From NCBI GenBank assembly GCA_016711225.1, contig JADJTK010000009.1, forward strand, positions 124,001 through 188,000: DNA of 64,000 nucleotides, given 5' to 3'. The notes beneath the pieces are model-generated. The model ran no database searches and had not been told where the DNA came from. It worked only from the letters and a program-made list of their open reading frames with translations. Both the position numbers and the translations under genes were made by a program. Shown here piece after piece: positions 1 through 9,458 of this stretch. This DNA is from Opitutaceae bacterium (GTDB lineage Bacteria > Verrucomicrobiota > Verrucomicrobiia > Opitutales > Opitutaceae). Position 1 is the stretch's first letter. Every line of letters starts with the position of its first letter.

Positions 1-148
1 TCTCCAGGAAACGTACCATGCGGGTCGTTTCCTGTATCATCACCGGTGTGGTGGTGAATTTGCCGGTTGGCAGAGGCGTCTGGGTGACGCCGAAGACCAA
101 CCCGGTTGTGAGGAACAGAGCGGAGACGGAGAAGAGGCGGCGGATCAC
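1..148 (-). CDS. Secreted protein of unknown function, N-terminal part only
   Basis: The minus strand opens with a GTG at 148 and stays open to the left window edge, giving 49 codons. The first 20 or so residues are a clear signal peptide: basic start (MIRRLF), hydrophobic core (SVSALFLTTGLVF), then a polar stretch rich in Thr and Pro. The mature part seen here has no recognisable domain. The ORF is too short to identify and its C-terminus lies outside the window. The start is preceded by a pyrimidine-rich stretch, as for most genes here, which supports the choice of this GTG. Confidence 0.55.
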   Translation of the reverse strand, partial: MIRRLFSVSALFLTTGLVFGVTQTPLPTGKFTTTPVMIQETTRMVRFLE

Positions 149-288
149 GGTGGGAGGGGAAAGAGGACCTAGAGGAAACCGGATGGCGGAAAAGGTTCCA
201 GCAAGAACCGGGCGGCGTTGAGCCGTTCCGGGCCTATCGGCGCGGGAACTCACCGGCTGAAGCAGTAAGCGCGAGCTCTTTCGTAACG

Positions 289-313
289 GTCCAAACCGGC
301 GAAGCAAGCCGGT
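289..313 (-). terminator. Weak candidate terminator after the rhomboid gene
   Basis: A 6-bp stem (ACCGGC, 295-300, with GCCGGT, 308-313) lies about 30 nt past the rhomboid stop on the minus strand and is followed by only a short T-rich stretch. Weak evidence. Confidence 0.3.
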
Positions 314-344
314 GGGCGACGGCGACGGTTGCTCGGCGCGGGCA

Positions 345-1235
345 CTAGTGCTTGCTCATCAGGTTGCGTGCCTGGTCGAGGGTGCGCTTCTCCTCGGCGG
401 TCAGGGAGCCGAAACCGGTGATGTTGATCTTATCGAGGATACGGTCGACCTCGGCTTTGAGGTCTTGGCGGGCGGGAATCTTGGGCTTGGTGGGGCCGTC
501 GGCTTCTGGAAGCGCCTTCTTCTTCATCCACGCGGGCAATTCGATCGGCGGTCGGGATTCGGCAAATCCCTCATCCTCGCCGGTCTGCCGCATGGCGCGG
601 TAGGCCATGATCCCGGCAAGCATGCCGGCGACGTGGGCGGAATGGGCATAGGGGCTGCGGGCGCCGACGTGGAAAAGCTCGGTGAACAGAAAAAACAGAG
701 TTTCGATGCCGCCGACAATCATCAGCATGTAGCGCGGTATCACCGTCACCGGGATGATGAAGAACAGCAGTATCGTCATCCGTTCGTAGGCGAACTGGCA
801 GCAGAAGAGGGCCAACAGACCGTACGAGCCGCCCGAGGCCCCGAGGAGCACTGGGTGGCTCGGATCGGTGAAGTTCACGGCCAGCCAGAGGAGGCCGCCC
901 GCCAATACCGCCCCGGCGTAGGCGAGCAGGAGACGATCGCGACCCAGCACCGGCAGAAGCAGTCGACCGATGAAGAGGATGCTCAGGGCATTGAGCACGA
1001 GGTGGAACAGGTTCTCCGGGTCGTGCAAGAAGCTGTAGGTGAGAAAAACCCAGATGCGGCCGTGCAGGAGATTGTCGGCGCTCAGGGCCAGCCACCGGCT
1101 GGTGAATCCCGGGCTGATCCAGTCGAGCAGGCATTGTCCCGCAAATCCGGCGACGAGGGCACCCACCAGCCACAACAAGGGCGCCAGTTCCCTGGCCGGG
1201 TCGGGATCGCGCATGTAGGAGCGGTCGGAAATCAT
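345..1235 (-). CDS. Rhomboid-family intramembrane serine protease
   Basis: Predicted 296-residue polytopic inner-membrane protein that would cleave transmembrane helices of other membrane proteins. The catalytic serine motif GASGG is at residues 132-136 (Ser134) and the partner histidine at His201 in the SAHVAG segment. An HxxxN helix (His78-Asn82) matches the family's second transmembrane segment. About six hydrophobic segments span residues 17-215. The soluble C-terminal tail ends in a helical motif (DRILDKI ... LTAEEKRTLD) found in many rhomboids of this type. It is divergent from the ferredoxin gene. Substrate unknown; the family assignment is firm because both catalytic residues are present. 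Confidence 0.9.
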   Translation of the reverse strand: MISDRSYMRDPDPARELAPLLWLVGALVAGFAGQCLLDWISPGFTSRWLALSADNLLHGRIWVFLTYSFLHDPENLFHLVLNALSILFIGRLLLPVLGRDRLLLAYAGAVLAGGLLWLAVNFTDPSHPVLLGASGGSYGLLALFCCQFAYERMTILLFFIIPVTVIPRYMLMIVGGIETLFFLFTELFHVGARSPYAHSAHVAGMLAGIMAYRAMRQTGEDEGFAESRPPIELPAWMKKKALPEADGPTKPKIPARQDLKAEVDRILDKINITGFGSLTAEEKRTLDQARNLMSKH

Positions 1236-1384
1236 CGGGCGCGGGTCATCTTAGGGTGAATCGATCCGAAAACAAGAGGCTCGTCGGCGTTTTTCAATAC
1301 CCAAGACTGCCCCCGGCGAACTCGCCCGCCGCGCCTGTTCCCCACTTGACTCATCCGCCGCGAGCGGCTTCCTCTACCGCCACT

Positions 1385-1621
1385 ATGGCTAACAAAGCTG
1401 AAAAATGGGCCGACAACGTTGCCGGCAAGTTCTATGTCGACCAGCAGTGCATCGATTGCGACCTGTGTCGCGAGACCGCTGCGGACTTTTTTACGCGGCA
1501 CGAGGAGGGTGGTTACACTTTCGTTTCCAAGCAGCCGGTGACCGATGAGGAGATCGCCCAATGCACCGAAGCCCTCGAGGGCTGCCCCGTCGAGGCGATC
1601 GGCAACGACGGCGATCAATAA
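1385..1621 (+). CDS. Small single-cluster ferredoxin
   Basis: A 78-residue soluble electron carrier. The motif CIDCDLC (CxxCxxC) is followed about 45 residues later by GCPVEAI, the fourth cysteine plus proline of a single [4Fe-4S] (or [3Fe-4S]) ferredoxin. An in-frame upstream start exists at 1256, but that extension is low-complexity and unlike the family. The ATG at 1385 gives the usual length and carries the pyrimidine-rich leader common in this window. A strong terminator follows, so it is probably monocistronic. The redox partner cannot be told from the neighbours. Confidence 0.88.
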   Translation: MANKAEKWADNVAGKFYVDQQCIDCDLCRETAADFFTRHEEGGYTFVSKQPVTDEEIAQCTEALEGCPVEAIGNDGDQ

Positions 1622-1649
1622 GCTGTCCGGAAGCCATAGCCGTATTTGA

Positions 1650-1683
1650 AAACGCGGACCTTCGGGTCCGCGTTTCTTTTTTT
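1650..1683 (+). terminator. Rho-independent terminator of the ferredoxin gene
   Basis: A 10-bp perfect stem (AACGCGGACC / GGTCCGCGTT) closed by a TTCG tetraloop is followed by a run of T residues (1673-1683). It lies 28 nt after the ferredoxin stop and is one of the best terminators in the window. Confidence 0.9.
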
Positions 1684-1798
1684 GGGGGGGCCGGCTGGCC
1701 GCGTTGTCGTAGAAGAGCCTTGACGGGCATGCAAGCGAAGCCCTGGCCCTGCCTTCGGCCCTTCGTGCGCACACTCCGCGGAACACGGGCGGGCGCTT

Positions 1799-1903
1799 CT
1801 ATTTGATGCCTTCGGCGTAGTCGGCGCTGTCGTAGACCTTGCGGCGGATGGCCTGGATCTTCGCGGCGGTCTCGGCGTCGAGCAGCGCACCGCGGGGGAG
1901 CAT
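1799..1903 (-). pseudogene. Possible coding remnant in the gap upstream of amtB
   Basis: The 409-base gap 1684-2092 holds no complete gene. Within it the minus strand has a 34-codon ORF with coding-like composition that ends in DSADYAEGIK and a stop. That ending faintly resembles the C-terminus of crotonase-fold proteins, but it lacks the usual continuation. It may be the tail of a deleted gene. The rest of the gap shows nothing recognisable. Confidence 0.25.
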
Positions 1904-2092
1904 GCGCAGCTGTACTCGCCAAATGAAAACGAGAGTGCTCGAAGGTGTGCTCGGAACGGGAGCGCGTGGCTGAGCAAATCTGCCCACTGCTGGCGAGGAA
2001 CGCTGCCGTGCTGCCGCAGAAAACGACAATTTTGGCGGGAAAACGCTCGCCGGGGCGCCGCTGGCATCCGGTCTGCTAAATCCAGCGCGACT

Positions 2093-3556
2093 ATGCTCCT
2101 CAAAATCTTTTCCCTCCGTTCGATTTTGCTGACGCTGGGCGTCGCCGCGTTCGCCTGCGTCGCGTTCGCCGCCGATGCGCCGGCACCCACAGCTGAAGAG
2201 CGCCTTGCCGCCCTCGAGGCTTATGTGACCAACGGCGACCCGGGCAAGACGCTTACCGGAGTGGCCGGACCCGGGCACAACGCCTGGATGATGACTTCCA
2301 CAGCGCTGGTTCTCTTTATGACTCTGCCCGGCTTGGCGCTATTCTATGGCGGCCTGGTCCGGAGCAAAAACGTCCTTTCGGTCCTCGCCCAATGCTTGGG
2401 TATTGCCGGCCTGGTCACTCTGCTTTGGTGGGCGTTTGGCTATAGCCTGGTGTTCGGCAAGAGCTTCTCGGAGGGCGGGGGTTTGCTCGGGTCGATCCTG
2501 GGTGGCACTGAGTTCCTGTTCCTACGCAATGTGGGCTCTGCCCCGAACACCGATTACGCCTTCTGGACATCGCACAACGTCTTCGCGATGTACCAAATGA
2601 TGTTCGCCATCATCACGCCGGCCCTGATCGTGGGAGCGATCGCGGAGCGCATGAAGTTCTCTGCGATTCTGGTCTTCGTCACCCTCTGGATGGTCTTTAT
2701 CTATTTCCCGCTCGCCCACATGGTCTGGGGTGTCACCGGGTTGATGAATGGCGTCTGGAACGGCGATGCTGCCATCCGCGCCATCGACTTTGCAGGCGGC
2801 ACCGTGGTGCACATGTCCTCGGGGTGGTCCGCCCTCATCCTCTGTCTCATCCTCGGGCCGCGTCTTGGGTTCATGAAAGAGAAGATGGCTCCTCACAGCA
2901 TGGTGCTGTGCATGGTCGGCACCGGCATGCTCTGGGTGGGTTGGTATGGCTTCAACGCCGGTTCGGCCCTCGCTGCCGACGGCATTGCCGCCAACGCCTT
3001 CATGACCACCACTATCGCCGCTGCCGTGGCTTCTTTTGTCTGGCCGATGATCGAATGGTTCACCCGCGGGCATCCGTCGATCCTCGGCTTCTGCTCAGGT
3101 GCGGTGGCTGGCTTGGTCGTCATCACCCCTGCCGCTGGTTTTGTCGGTGTCTCAGGCGCAGTGCTGATTGGTGTGCTGGCTGGCGCGGTGCCGTACTTCG
3201 CCTGCACCAAGCTGAAGGGCTGGCTCAAGTATGACGACGCCCTCGACACCTTCGGCGTGCACGCCGTGGGCGGCACCCTGGGCGCCCTGGTCACCGGCTT
3301 CCTGGCTACCTCGGATGTGAACGCCAACCTCACCGGCGCCTACGCCACCAAGAACGGACTGGCTGGACTGGTGGCTAACGGCGGCCTCTGGCTGGAACAA
3401 CTCAAGGCGATGGGGTTGACCTTGGCCATGGCGATCATCGGCACCATTGTCATCGCCTACCTGGTCAAGGCGACGATCGGCCTGCGGCCCGCACCCGACG
3501 TCGAGCGGCAAGGCCTGGATCTGGCCGAGCACGGCGAAGAGGGCTACATCTACTGA
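2093..3556 (+). CDS. amtB: Ammonium transporter AmtB
   Basis: A 487-residue inner-membrane ammonium channel. A cleavable signal peptide (residues 1-27, ending AFA) precedes the Amt fold of about 11 membrane segments. The conserved twin histidines lining the pore are His240 (GTVVHMSSGW) and His390 (FGVHAVGG). The C-terminal tail ends in EHGEEGYIY, the region that PII proteins contact. The gene is 32 nt upstream of glnK in the standard amtB-glnK pair, so uptake is expected to be blocked by GlnK when nitrogen is plentiful. The start is preceded by no Shine-Dalgarno sequence. Confidence 0.96.
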   Translation: MLLKIFSLRSILLTLGVAAFACVAFAADAPAPTAEERLAALEAYVTNGDPGKTLTGVAGPGHNAWMMTSTALVLFMTLPGLALFYGGLVRSKNVLSVLAQCLGIAGLVTLLWWAFGYSLVFGKSFSEGGGLLGSILGGTEFLFLRNVGSAPNTDYAFWTSHNVFAMYQMMFAIITPALIVGAIAERMKFSAILVFVTLWMVFIYFPLAHMVWGVTGLMNGVWNGDAAIRAIDFAGGTVVHMSSGWSALILCLILGPRLGFMKEKMAPHSMVLCMVGTGMLWVGWYGFNAGSALAADGIAANAFMTTTIAAAVASFVWPMIEWFTRGHPSILGFCSGAVAGLVVITPAAGFVGVSGAVLIGVLAGAVPYFACTKLKGWLKYDDALDTFGVHAVGGTLGALVTGFLATSDVNANLTGAYATKNGLAGLVANGGLWLEQLKAMGLTLAMAIIGTIVIAYLVKATIGLRPAPDVERQGLDLAEHGEEGYIY

Positions 3557-3588
3557 TTCAACTCCAGCCACCACCAACCACTCGTTAC

Positions 3589-3927
3589 ATGAAACTCATC
3601 ACCGCCATCATCAAACCGTTCAAGCTGGAGGAAGTGAAGGAGGGCCTCGCCGCCGTCGGCGTCGAAGGCATGACCGTCACCGAAGTCAAGGGCTTCGGCC
3701 GCCAGAAGGGCCACACCGAGATCTACCGGGGCAGCGAATACACCGTGGACTTCCTGCCGAAGGTCAAAGTGGAGATTGCCGTGATCGACGACCTTGTGGG
3801 TAAGGCCGTCGATGCCATCGTGAAATCCGCGAAGACCGGCAAGATCGGCGACGGCAAAATCTTCGTCCAGTCGCTGGAGGAGGTCATCCGGATCCGTACT
3901 GACGAGCGCGGCGAGGTTGCGATCTGA
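3589..3927 (+). CDS. glnK: Nitrogen regulatory protein P-II (GlnK)
   Basis: A 112-residue trimeric signal protein that senses 2-oxoglutarate and ATP/ADP and gates AmtB. It starts with the family signature MKLITAIIKPFKLEEV. The T-loop contains GSEYTVDF, with Tyr51 at the usual uridylylation position, and the second signature (TGKIGDGKIFV) is intact. Its place directly after amtB favours GlnK over GlnB. It is probably cotranscribed with amtB, with transcription ending at the hairpin near 3963. Confidence 0.95.
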   Translation: MKLITAIIKPFKLEEVKEGLAAVGVEGMTVTEVKGFGRQKGHTEIYRGSEYTVDFLPKVKVEIAVIDDLVGKAVDAIVKSAKTGKIGDGKIFVQSLEEVIRIRTDERGEVAI

Positions 3928-3962
3928 CGGCGCCGTAGTGGCGTTGAGCGAGCAGTCCTTTG

Positions 3963-3996
3963 CGGCCGGGGCCCTGTGCCCCGGCCGTGTTGTGTC
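3963..3996 (+). terminator. Candidate terminator of amtB-glnK
   Basis: A 10-bp GC-rich stem (CGGCCGGGGC / GCCCCGGCCG, 3963-3987) with a 5-nt loop begins 36 nt after the glnK stop. It is followed by a T-rich but interrupted tail (TGTTGTGT). Confidence 0.6.
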
Positions 3997-4120
3997 AGCC
4001 CGGGGCGGTTCGCTCCGGGAATGCGAATGGACAACACCGGTGCGACGGGCCTTTGGCGGAGGCGGGTCCGTTGTCGTTTCCCCTGGGCGGGCGTGGGCCC
4101 GTAGGCGCAAGCCGGGAAGG

Positions 4121-4155
4121 CACAAAAAAGCCGGGCTCGCGGACGAGCCCGGCTT
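4121..4155 (-). terminator. Rho-independent terminator of the oad operon
   Basis: A 12-bp perfect stem (AAGCCGGGCTCG / CGAGCCCGGCTT, 4128-4155) is followed on the minus strand by a run of T residues. It lies 28 nt after the oadA stop. Confidence 0.9.
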
Positions 4156-4182
4156 GGGAAGAGGCAGTCCAGCAATCGCGAC

Positions 4183-6000
4183 TCAGCGGATGACGGCGAG
4201 CGTTTGGCCGGCCTGGACGAGCGTGCCTTGGGCAACGAGGATCTCGGCGACGACGCCGTCGTGCGTCGCGGTAATGGCGGTCTCCATCTTCATCGACTCG
4301 AGGACGAGGATGGCATCGCCGGTCTTCACATGGCTGCCGACCGGTTTCTCGATACGCAGCACGAGGCCGGGGAGCTGTGTGGTGATCGGTTGGCCGGTGC
4401 CCGTGCCCGAGGAGGCGGGCGCGGCGGCCTTGGCGGCCGTCTCCTTCACGCCGAAGGGATAGCTGGTGCCGTTGACGAGCGCGGTGCCTCCGTCGAGGAG
4501 CACGTGATAGTTGCGGCCGTTGAGGTCGACCTCGTAGGCGATCGGCTGGCCCGACGTCGGGACAGCGCCGGCGGCGGGAGCCGGGGCGGCGGCCGGCGCG
4601 GGGGCGTTCTTGCGCACACCGATGGTCGCGTTGCCCTTGAGGAACGCGATGCCCTTTTCCTCGCAGGCGGAGGCGATGAAGATGTTCTCGTCGGTGGTCG
4701 GCAGGCCTTCCTTTTCGAGCAGGGCCTTGGCGGCGGCGATGCCGCGCTTGGGGTCCTTCTCGATGGCGGTGAGATGGTCGGTGGTCGGCTGAAGCTTGAG
4801 CTGCTCGGCGGCGACCTTCACGACCTCGGGATCGGGGGCGACGGGCGTCTTGCCGAAGTAGCCGAGGACCATGCGGCCGTATCCGTCGGCAACCTTCTTC
4901 CACGGGCCGAACATGACGTTGTTGAACGCCTGCTGGAAGTAGAACTGGGAGACCGGGGTGACGGAGGTGCCGAAGCCGCCCTTGCGCACGGCCTCGCCCA
5001 TGGCGGCGATGACCTCGGGGTAGCGGTCCATTAGCCCGTTGTCGCGCAGCATCTGGGTATTCGCAGTCAGGGCACCGCCGGGCATCGGGAAGAACGGGAT
5101 GAGCGGCTCGACGCAGGTCGCCTCGGGCGGGAAGAAGTAGTCTTTCAGGCCTTCTTTGCAGCGCGCGGAGAGCTGGAGGATCTTGTTGATGTCGACGTCG
5201 AGGGTGAACTCGGTGCCGCGCAGCGCGTGCCACATGGTGATGACGTCGGGCTGGCTGGTGCCTCCGGAGAGCGGGGCGATGGCGAGGTCGATCTGGTCGG
5301 CGCCGGCATCGATGGCGGCGCGGTAGGCGAGCACGCAGGTGCCGGCGGTATCGTGGGAGTGGAACGCGATACGGGCCTTCGCGCCGAGGAGGCCGCGGGC
5401 CATCTTGATCGTCTCGTAGACCTTCTGCGGGCGGGAGGTCCCGGAGGCGTCCTTGAAGCAGATGGACGAATATGGGATGCCGGCGTCGAGCAGGTCGCGC
5501 AGGGTCTTCTGGTAGAAGTCGACCTCGTGGGCGCCCGAGCAGCCGGGGGGCAGCTCCATCATGGTGACGACCATCTCGTGGTTGAGCCCGGCCTCGGTGA
5601 TGAAGCGGCCGGAGTCGATGAGGTTGGAGACGTCGTTGAGGGCGTCGAAATTGCGGATCGTCGACATGCCGTGCTTCTTGAAGAGGTCGGCGTGGAGTTT
5701 GACGATGTCGCGCGGTTGGGCCTTGAGGGCGACGACGTTGATGCCGCGGGCGAGGGTCTGGAGGTTGGCCTTGGGGCCGGCGGCGGCGCGGAAGGCGTCC
5801 ATGACCTCGAAGGCGTTCTCATTGGCGTAGAAATACGGCGACTGGTACATCGCACCGCCTCCGGCCTCGAAGTGGGTAATGCCGCACTCCTTGGCGGCGA
5901 ACTCCACCAGCGGGAGGTAGTCCTTGGAGAAGACGCGCGCGCCGAAGACGGACTGGAAGCCGTCGCGGAACGCAGTGAGCATGAAGTCGATTTTTTTCAT
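4183..6000 (-). CDS. oadA: Biotin-dependent carboxyltransferase, OadA-like alpha subunit of a Na+-pumping decarboxylase
   Basis: A 605-residue cytoplasmic protein that moves the carboxyl group from oxaloacetate (or a related acid) to biotin, feeding the OadB pump. The TIM-barrel carboxyltransferase domain (about 1-300) carries the metal-site elements FRDGFQS, CFKDASG (the lysine normally carboxylated) and FHSHDTAG. A conserved carboxylase domain follows to about 460, then an Ala/Pro-rich linker and a C-terminal biotinyl domain with ESMKMET, the lysine being the biotin site. The N-terminal sequence after residue 20 departs from typical OadA, so the substrate could be pyruvate or methylmalonyl-CoA. 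It is the last gene of oadB-oadG-oadA, 24 nt after oadG. Confidence 0.88.
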   Translation of the reverse strand: MKKIDFMLTAFRDGFQSVFGARVFSKDYLPLVEFAAKECGITHFEAGGGAMYQSPYFYANENAFEVMDAFRAAAGPKANLQTLARGINVVALKAQPRDIVKLHADLFKKHGMSTIRNFDALNDVSNLIDSGRFITEAGLNHEMVVTMMELPPGCSGAHEVDFYQKTLRDLLDAGIPYSSICFKDASGTSRPQKVYETIKMARGLLGAKARIAFHSHDTAGTCVLAYRAAIDAGADQIDLAIAPLSGGTSQPDVITMWHALRGTEFTLDVDINKILQLSARCKEGLKDYFFPPEATCVEPLIPFFPMPGGALTANTQMLRDNGLMDRYPEVIAAMGEAVRKGGFGTSVTPVSQFYFQQAFNNVMFGPWKKVADGYGRMVLGYFGKTPVAPDPEVVKVAAEQLKLQPTTDHLTAIEKDPKRGIAAAKALLEKEGLPTTDENIFIASACEEKGIAFLKGNATIGVRKNAPAPAAAPAPAAGAVPTSGQPIAYEVDLNGRNYHVLLDGGTALVNGTSYPFGVKETAAKAAAPASSGTGTGQPITTQLPGLVLRIEKPVGSHVKTGDAILVLESMKMETAITATHDGVVAEILVAQGTLVQAGQTLAVIR

Positions 6001-6024
6001 GAAGGGGCAGGAGGGGCTCGTAGA

Positions 6025-6255
6025 TCAGGAACGGGGCTGGCGTTTGGCGTGGTGGGCGACGGCGATTGCGACGGCGAGGGCCTGTTGTTCGCGTTCGGTG
6101 TCGGCGCTGGGGACGGAGAGATCGGCGGGGGCATCCTTGCGGTCGGGGGCGAGGGTGTGGACAAGAATGCCCATGCCTTGGATGACGGCCGCGATGACCA
6201 AGGCGAAGACGATGGTCAGCCCGTAGGTTGTGAGACTGAGAAGAACGGTTTGCAT
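6025..6255 (-). CDS. oadG: OadG-like small membrane gamma subunit
   Basis: A 76-residue protein with one N-terminal membrane helix (residues 8-30) and a short charged cytoplasmic tail ending in AVAIAVAHHAKRQ, the layout of OadG/MmdD subunits that tether the carboxyltransferase to the membrane pump. Only 11 nt separate it from oadB and 24 nt from oadA, so the three form one transcript. The assignment rests on size, topology and context, because gamma subunits are poorly conserved. Confidence 0.8.
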   Translation of the reverse strand: MQTVLLSLTTYGLTIVFALVIAAVIQGMGILVHTLAPDRKDAPADLSVPSADTEREQQALAVAIAVAHHAKRQPRS

Positions 6256-6266
6256 GGCGGAATGGT

Positions 6267-7520
6267 TCAGGAGGCGATCTTGAGCAGGCTGCAGAGCACG
6301 CCGGCGATGATGGCTGAGGTGATGACGCCAGAGATGTTGGCACCGAGGGCGGCGGGCATGATCACGGCGGAGGGGTTGTCCTTGGAGACGATCTTCTGGG
6401 CGACCTTGGCGGTGGTGGGCACGCAGCTGACTCCGGCGATGCCGACGACGGGGTTCACCTTCCCACCACTCACGAAGTACATGAGGTAACCGCCAAGAAT
6501 GCCGCCAATGCCGGAGATGAGCAGCGCTAGGCAACCGAGTAACAGGAGCGGGAGTACCTTCGGGTCCATGATCGTGTTGGCATCGCAGAGGATTCCCAGC
6601 ATCAGGCCGAGGAAGAGCGTGGCGGTGTAAAGCATCGGGCCGCTGACGAGATCCTGGAAGGCCTTGATGCCGGATTCGCGGATGACGATGCCGAGGAAGA
6701 GGCTGAAGATCAGCGGCGCGGCGATGGGCAAGAGGAAGGAGAGCACGACGCAGCCCACGGCAGCCACGATCATTTTCTGAAAGGAGGAGTACTCGCGTTG
6801 GTTCTTCTGCGGATACATTGGAATCTCGCGGAGACGCTTGGGGACGAGCGCACGGACGAGGTAGGGATAGCCGCCGTATGTTAGCCCCAAGTACAGATAG
6901 GCGACCACGGCGATCGGCACGAACAGGTGCTTGGCCAGCGTGAGCGAGGTGAAGAGCACCATCGGGCCGTCGGCGCCACCAATCACGGAGATGGCTGCGG
7001 CCTCCTGCGGGGTGAATCCGAAGCATGTGGCTAGCGGCAGGACGACGATCGTGCCCAGCTCGGCGCAGAGGGCGATGATCATGCTGGTGTAGGGCCGGGC
7101 GAGGATGAAGCCGATGTCGAGTAGCGAACCGATGCCGAAGAAGACCAAGCAGGCGATGAGCCCGTTGCTAAAGGTGAAGGTGTAGATGGGCTGGAGCCAG
7201 TCGATCTGCAGGATAGTCATCAGGTCGGCGGCGTTGCGCACGCCGTCGGTGGTGGCTCCGGCCTGCGCCTCGACAAAGAGCGTGCCGCCGCCGCCATGCA
7301 GCTTGAGCGGGTCGAAGAACATCACGGCGGCGTTGACCGTGGCCATGCCCAGGCCCATCGGGATCATGATCAGGGCTTCGAGCACGCCCTTGCGGCCGAG
7401 ATACATGAGCAGGAAGCCGAGGGCGATGAGGCCCAGTCGGGCAATTGCCAGTGAGGGCGGCACCGCGAAGAGCGAGGTGACGCCTTGGAAGATGTCTTGG
7501 ATCGATTGCCAGGTGATCAT
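6267..7520 (-). CDS. oadB: Na+-pumping decarboxylase beta subunit OadB
   Basis: A 417-residue integral membrane protein that decarboxylates carboxybiotin and exports Na+. It has about ten hydrophobic segments and the strongly conserved GGADGPM motif, whose aspartate is central to Na+ movement. The C-terminal motifs (NPVVGIAGVSCVPTTA, ALGANISGVITSAI) are typical of the family. A longer upstream extension is open to 8228 but is not protein-like; the ATG at 7520 gives the family's usual N-terminus. It is the first gene of the oad operon. Together the three genes would give a primary Na+ gradient, useful to a fermenting or anaerobic cell. Confidence 0.93.
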   Translation of the reverse strand: MITWQSIQDIFQGVTSLFAVPPSLAIARLGLIALGFLLMYLGRKGVLEALIMIPMGLGMATVNAAVMFFDPLKLHGGGGTLFVEAQAGATTDGVRNAADLMTILQIDWLQPIYTFTFSNGLIACLVFFGIGSLLDIGFILARPYTSMIIALCAELGTIVVLPLATCFGFTPQEAAAISVIGGADGPMVLFTSLTLAKHLFVPIAVVAYLYLGLTYGGYPYLVRALVPKRLREIPMYPQKNQREYSSFQKMIVAAVGCVVLSFLLPIAAPLIFSLFLGIVIRESGIKAFQDLVSGPMLYTATLFLGLMLGILCDANTIMDPKVLPLLLLGCLALLISGIGGILGGYLMYFVSGGKVNPVVGIAGVSCVPTTAKVAQKIVSKDNPSAVIMPAALGANISGVITSAIIAGVLCSLLKIAS

Positions 7521-7977
7521 GGAGCGGGACGGGGAGGGGTGGGAGGCTGCTGAACAAAAGAACGAAGCAGGGAACGGGCCGTTTCCGGGGTGAAAACGTC
7601 CCCAGAAATAGGAGCAAGGATGTCGGCGTCTGTGCGCCGGCGCCCTTGCTGAACCATTCCTGACGAGCCGCCCAAAAAGGAGAGCAGACGGCAAACTTCC
7701 AAGAGCAAAACGTGGCAGAAAACGCACAGAGGCCGGCATCCGCGGCCGCGCTCTGGGGGGCGGCGGAGGTGGAGGCCGTAGGCAGGGACGCTTGCGCCAC
7801 GGTGCGGGACGAGGCCGCTGGCGGTGGCGCCGGCCTCCGTGCCGGCGGGGAGGGGTGCAGCCTAGGGCGGGGCCGTAGGCTGAGACGCCTGCGCCGCCGA
7901 AGGGGGAGCGTTGAAGTTGGAAGTGGGAAGTTGAAGAGACGAACCGGGGGCTCCAGTGCTGGTACCCGAGACGCCCC

Positions 7978-8009
7978 ACGAAAAAGGCCGGGCTCCGAGG
8001 AGCCCGGCC
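7978..8009 (-). terminator. Rho-independent terminator of eno
   Basis: A stem GGCCGGGCTC / GAGCCCGGCC with a short loop (7986-8009) is followed on the minus strand by TTTTT. The stem closely resembles that of the oadA terminator. Confidence 0.85.
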
Positions 8010-8023
8010 GGGAAGAATCGAAA

Positions 8024-8044
8024 CGAAACTCCGAGTTTCGGTAC
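8024..8044 (-). repeat. REP-like hairpin downstream of eno
   Basis: On the minus strand GTAC is followed by an 8-bp stem CGAAACTC / GAGTTTCG with a 1-nt loop. The same stem follows GTAG at 35762-35786, so this is a second copy of one element with a changed head and a shorter loop. Confidence 0.6.
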
Positions 8045-8055
8045 GGGAAGAATCC

Positions 8056-9378
<1,323 letters not shown>

Positions 9379-9407
9379 GGGAAAAAGATGCGGTGAACTG
9401 AAGGAGG

Positions 9408-9443
9408 GAAAAAGAGACGCCGCCCACAGCGGGGCGGCGTCTC
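9408..9443 (-). terminator. Rho-independent terminator of fba
   Basis: A 12-bp perfect stem (GAGACGCCGCCC / GGGCGGCGTCTC, 9414-9443) with a 6-nt loop is followed on the minus strand by TTTTTCCC. It lies 16 nt after the aldolase stop. Confidence 0.9.
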
Positions 9444-9458
9444 AGAAGGGTGGATCGC

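Larger units (their letters stand above)
7521..8055. other. Gene-free stretch with repeats between oadB and eno
   Basis: No coding region is supported. It contains two diverged copies of a 25-bp direct repeat (7774-7798 and 7871-7895, 22 of 25 bases identical, both starting GGCCGTAGGC), three GAAG-ending heptads at 7910-7930, the eno terminator and a REP-like hairpin. The oadB promoter should also lie here. Confidence 0.7.

Noticed and set aside
1256..1384. N-terminal extension of the ferredoxin from the first in-frame start
   Set aside because: The 43 extra residues are low-complexity and unlike a signal peptide; the internal ATG gives the normal ferredoxin length.
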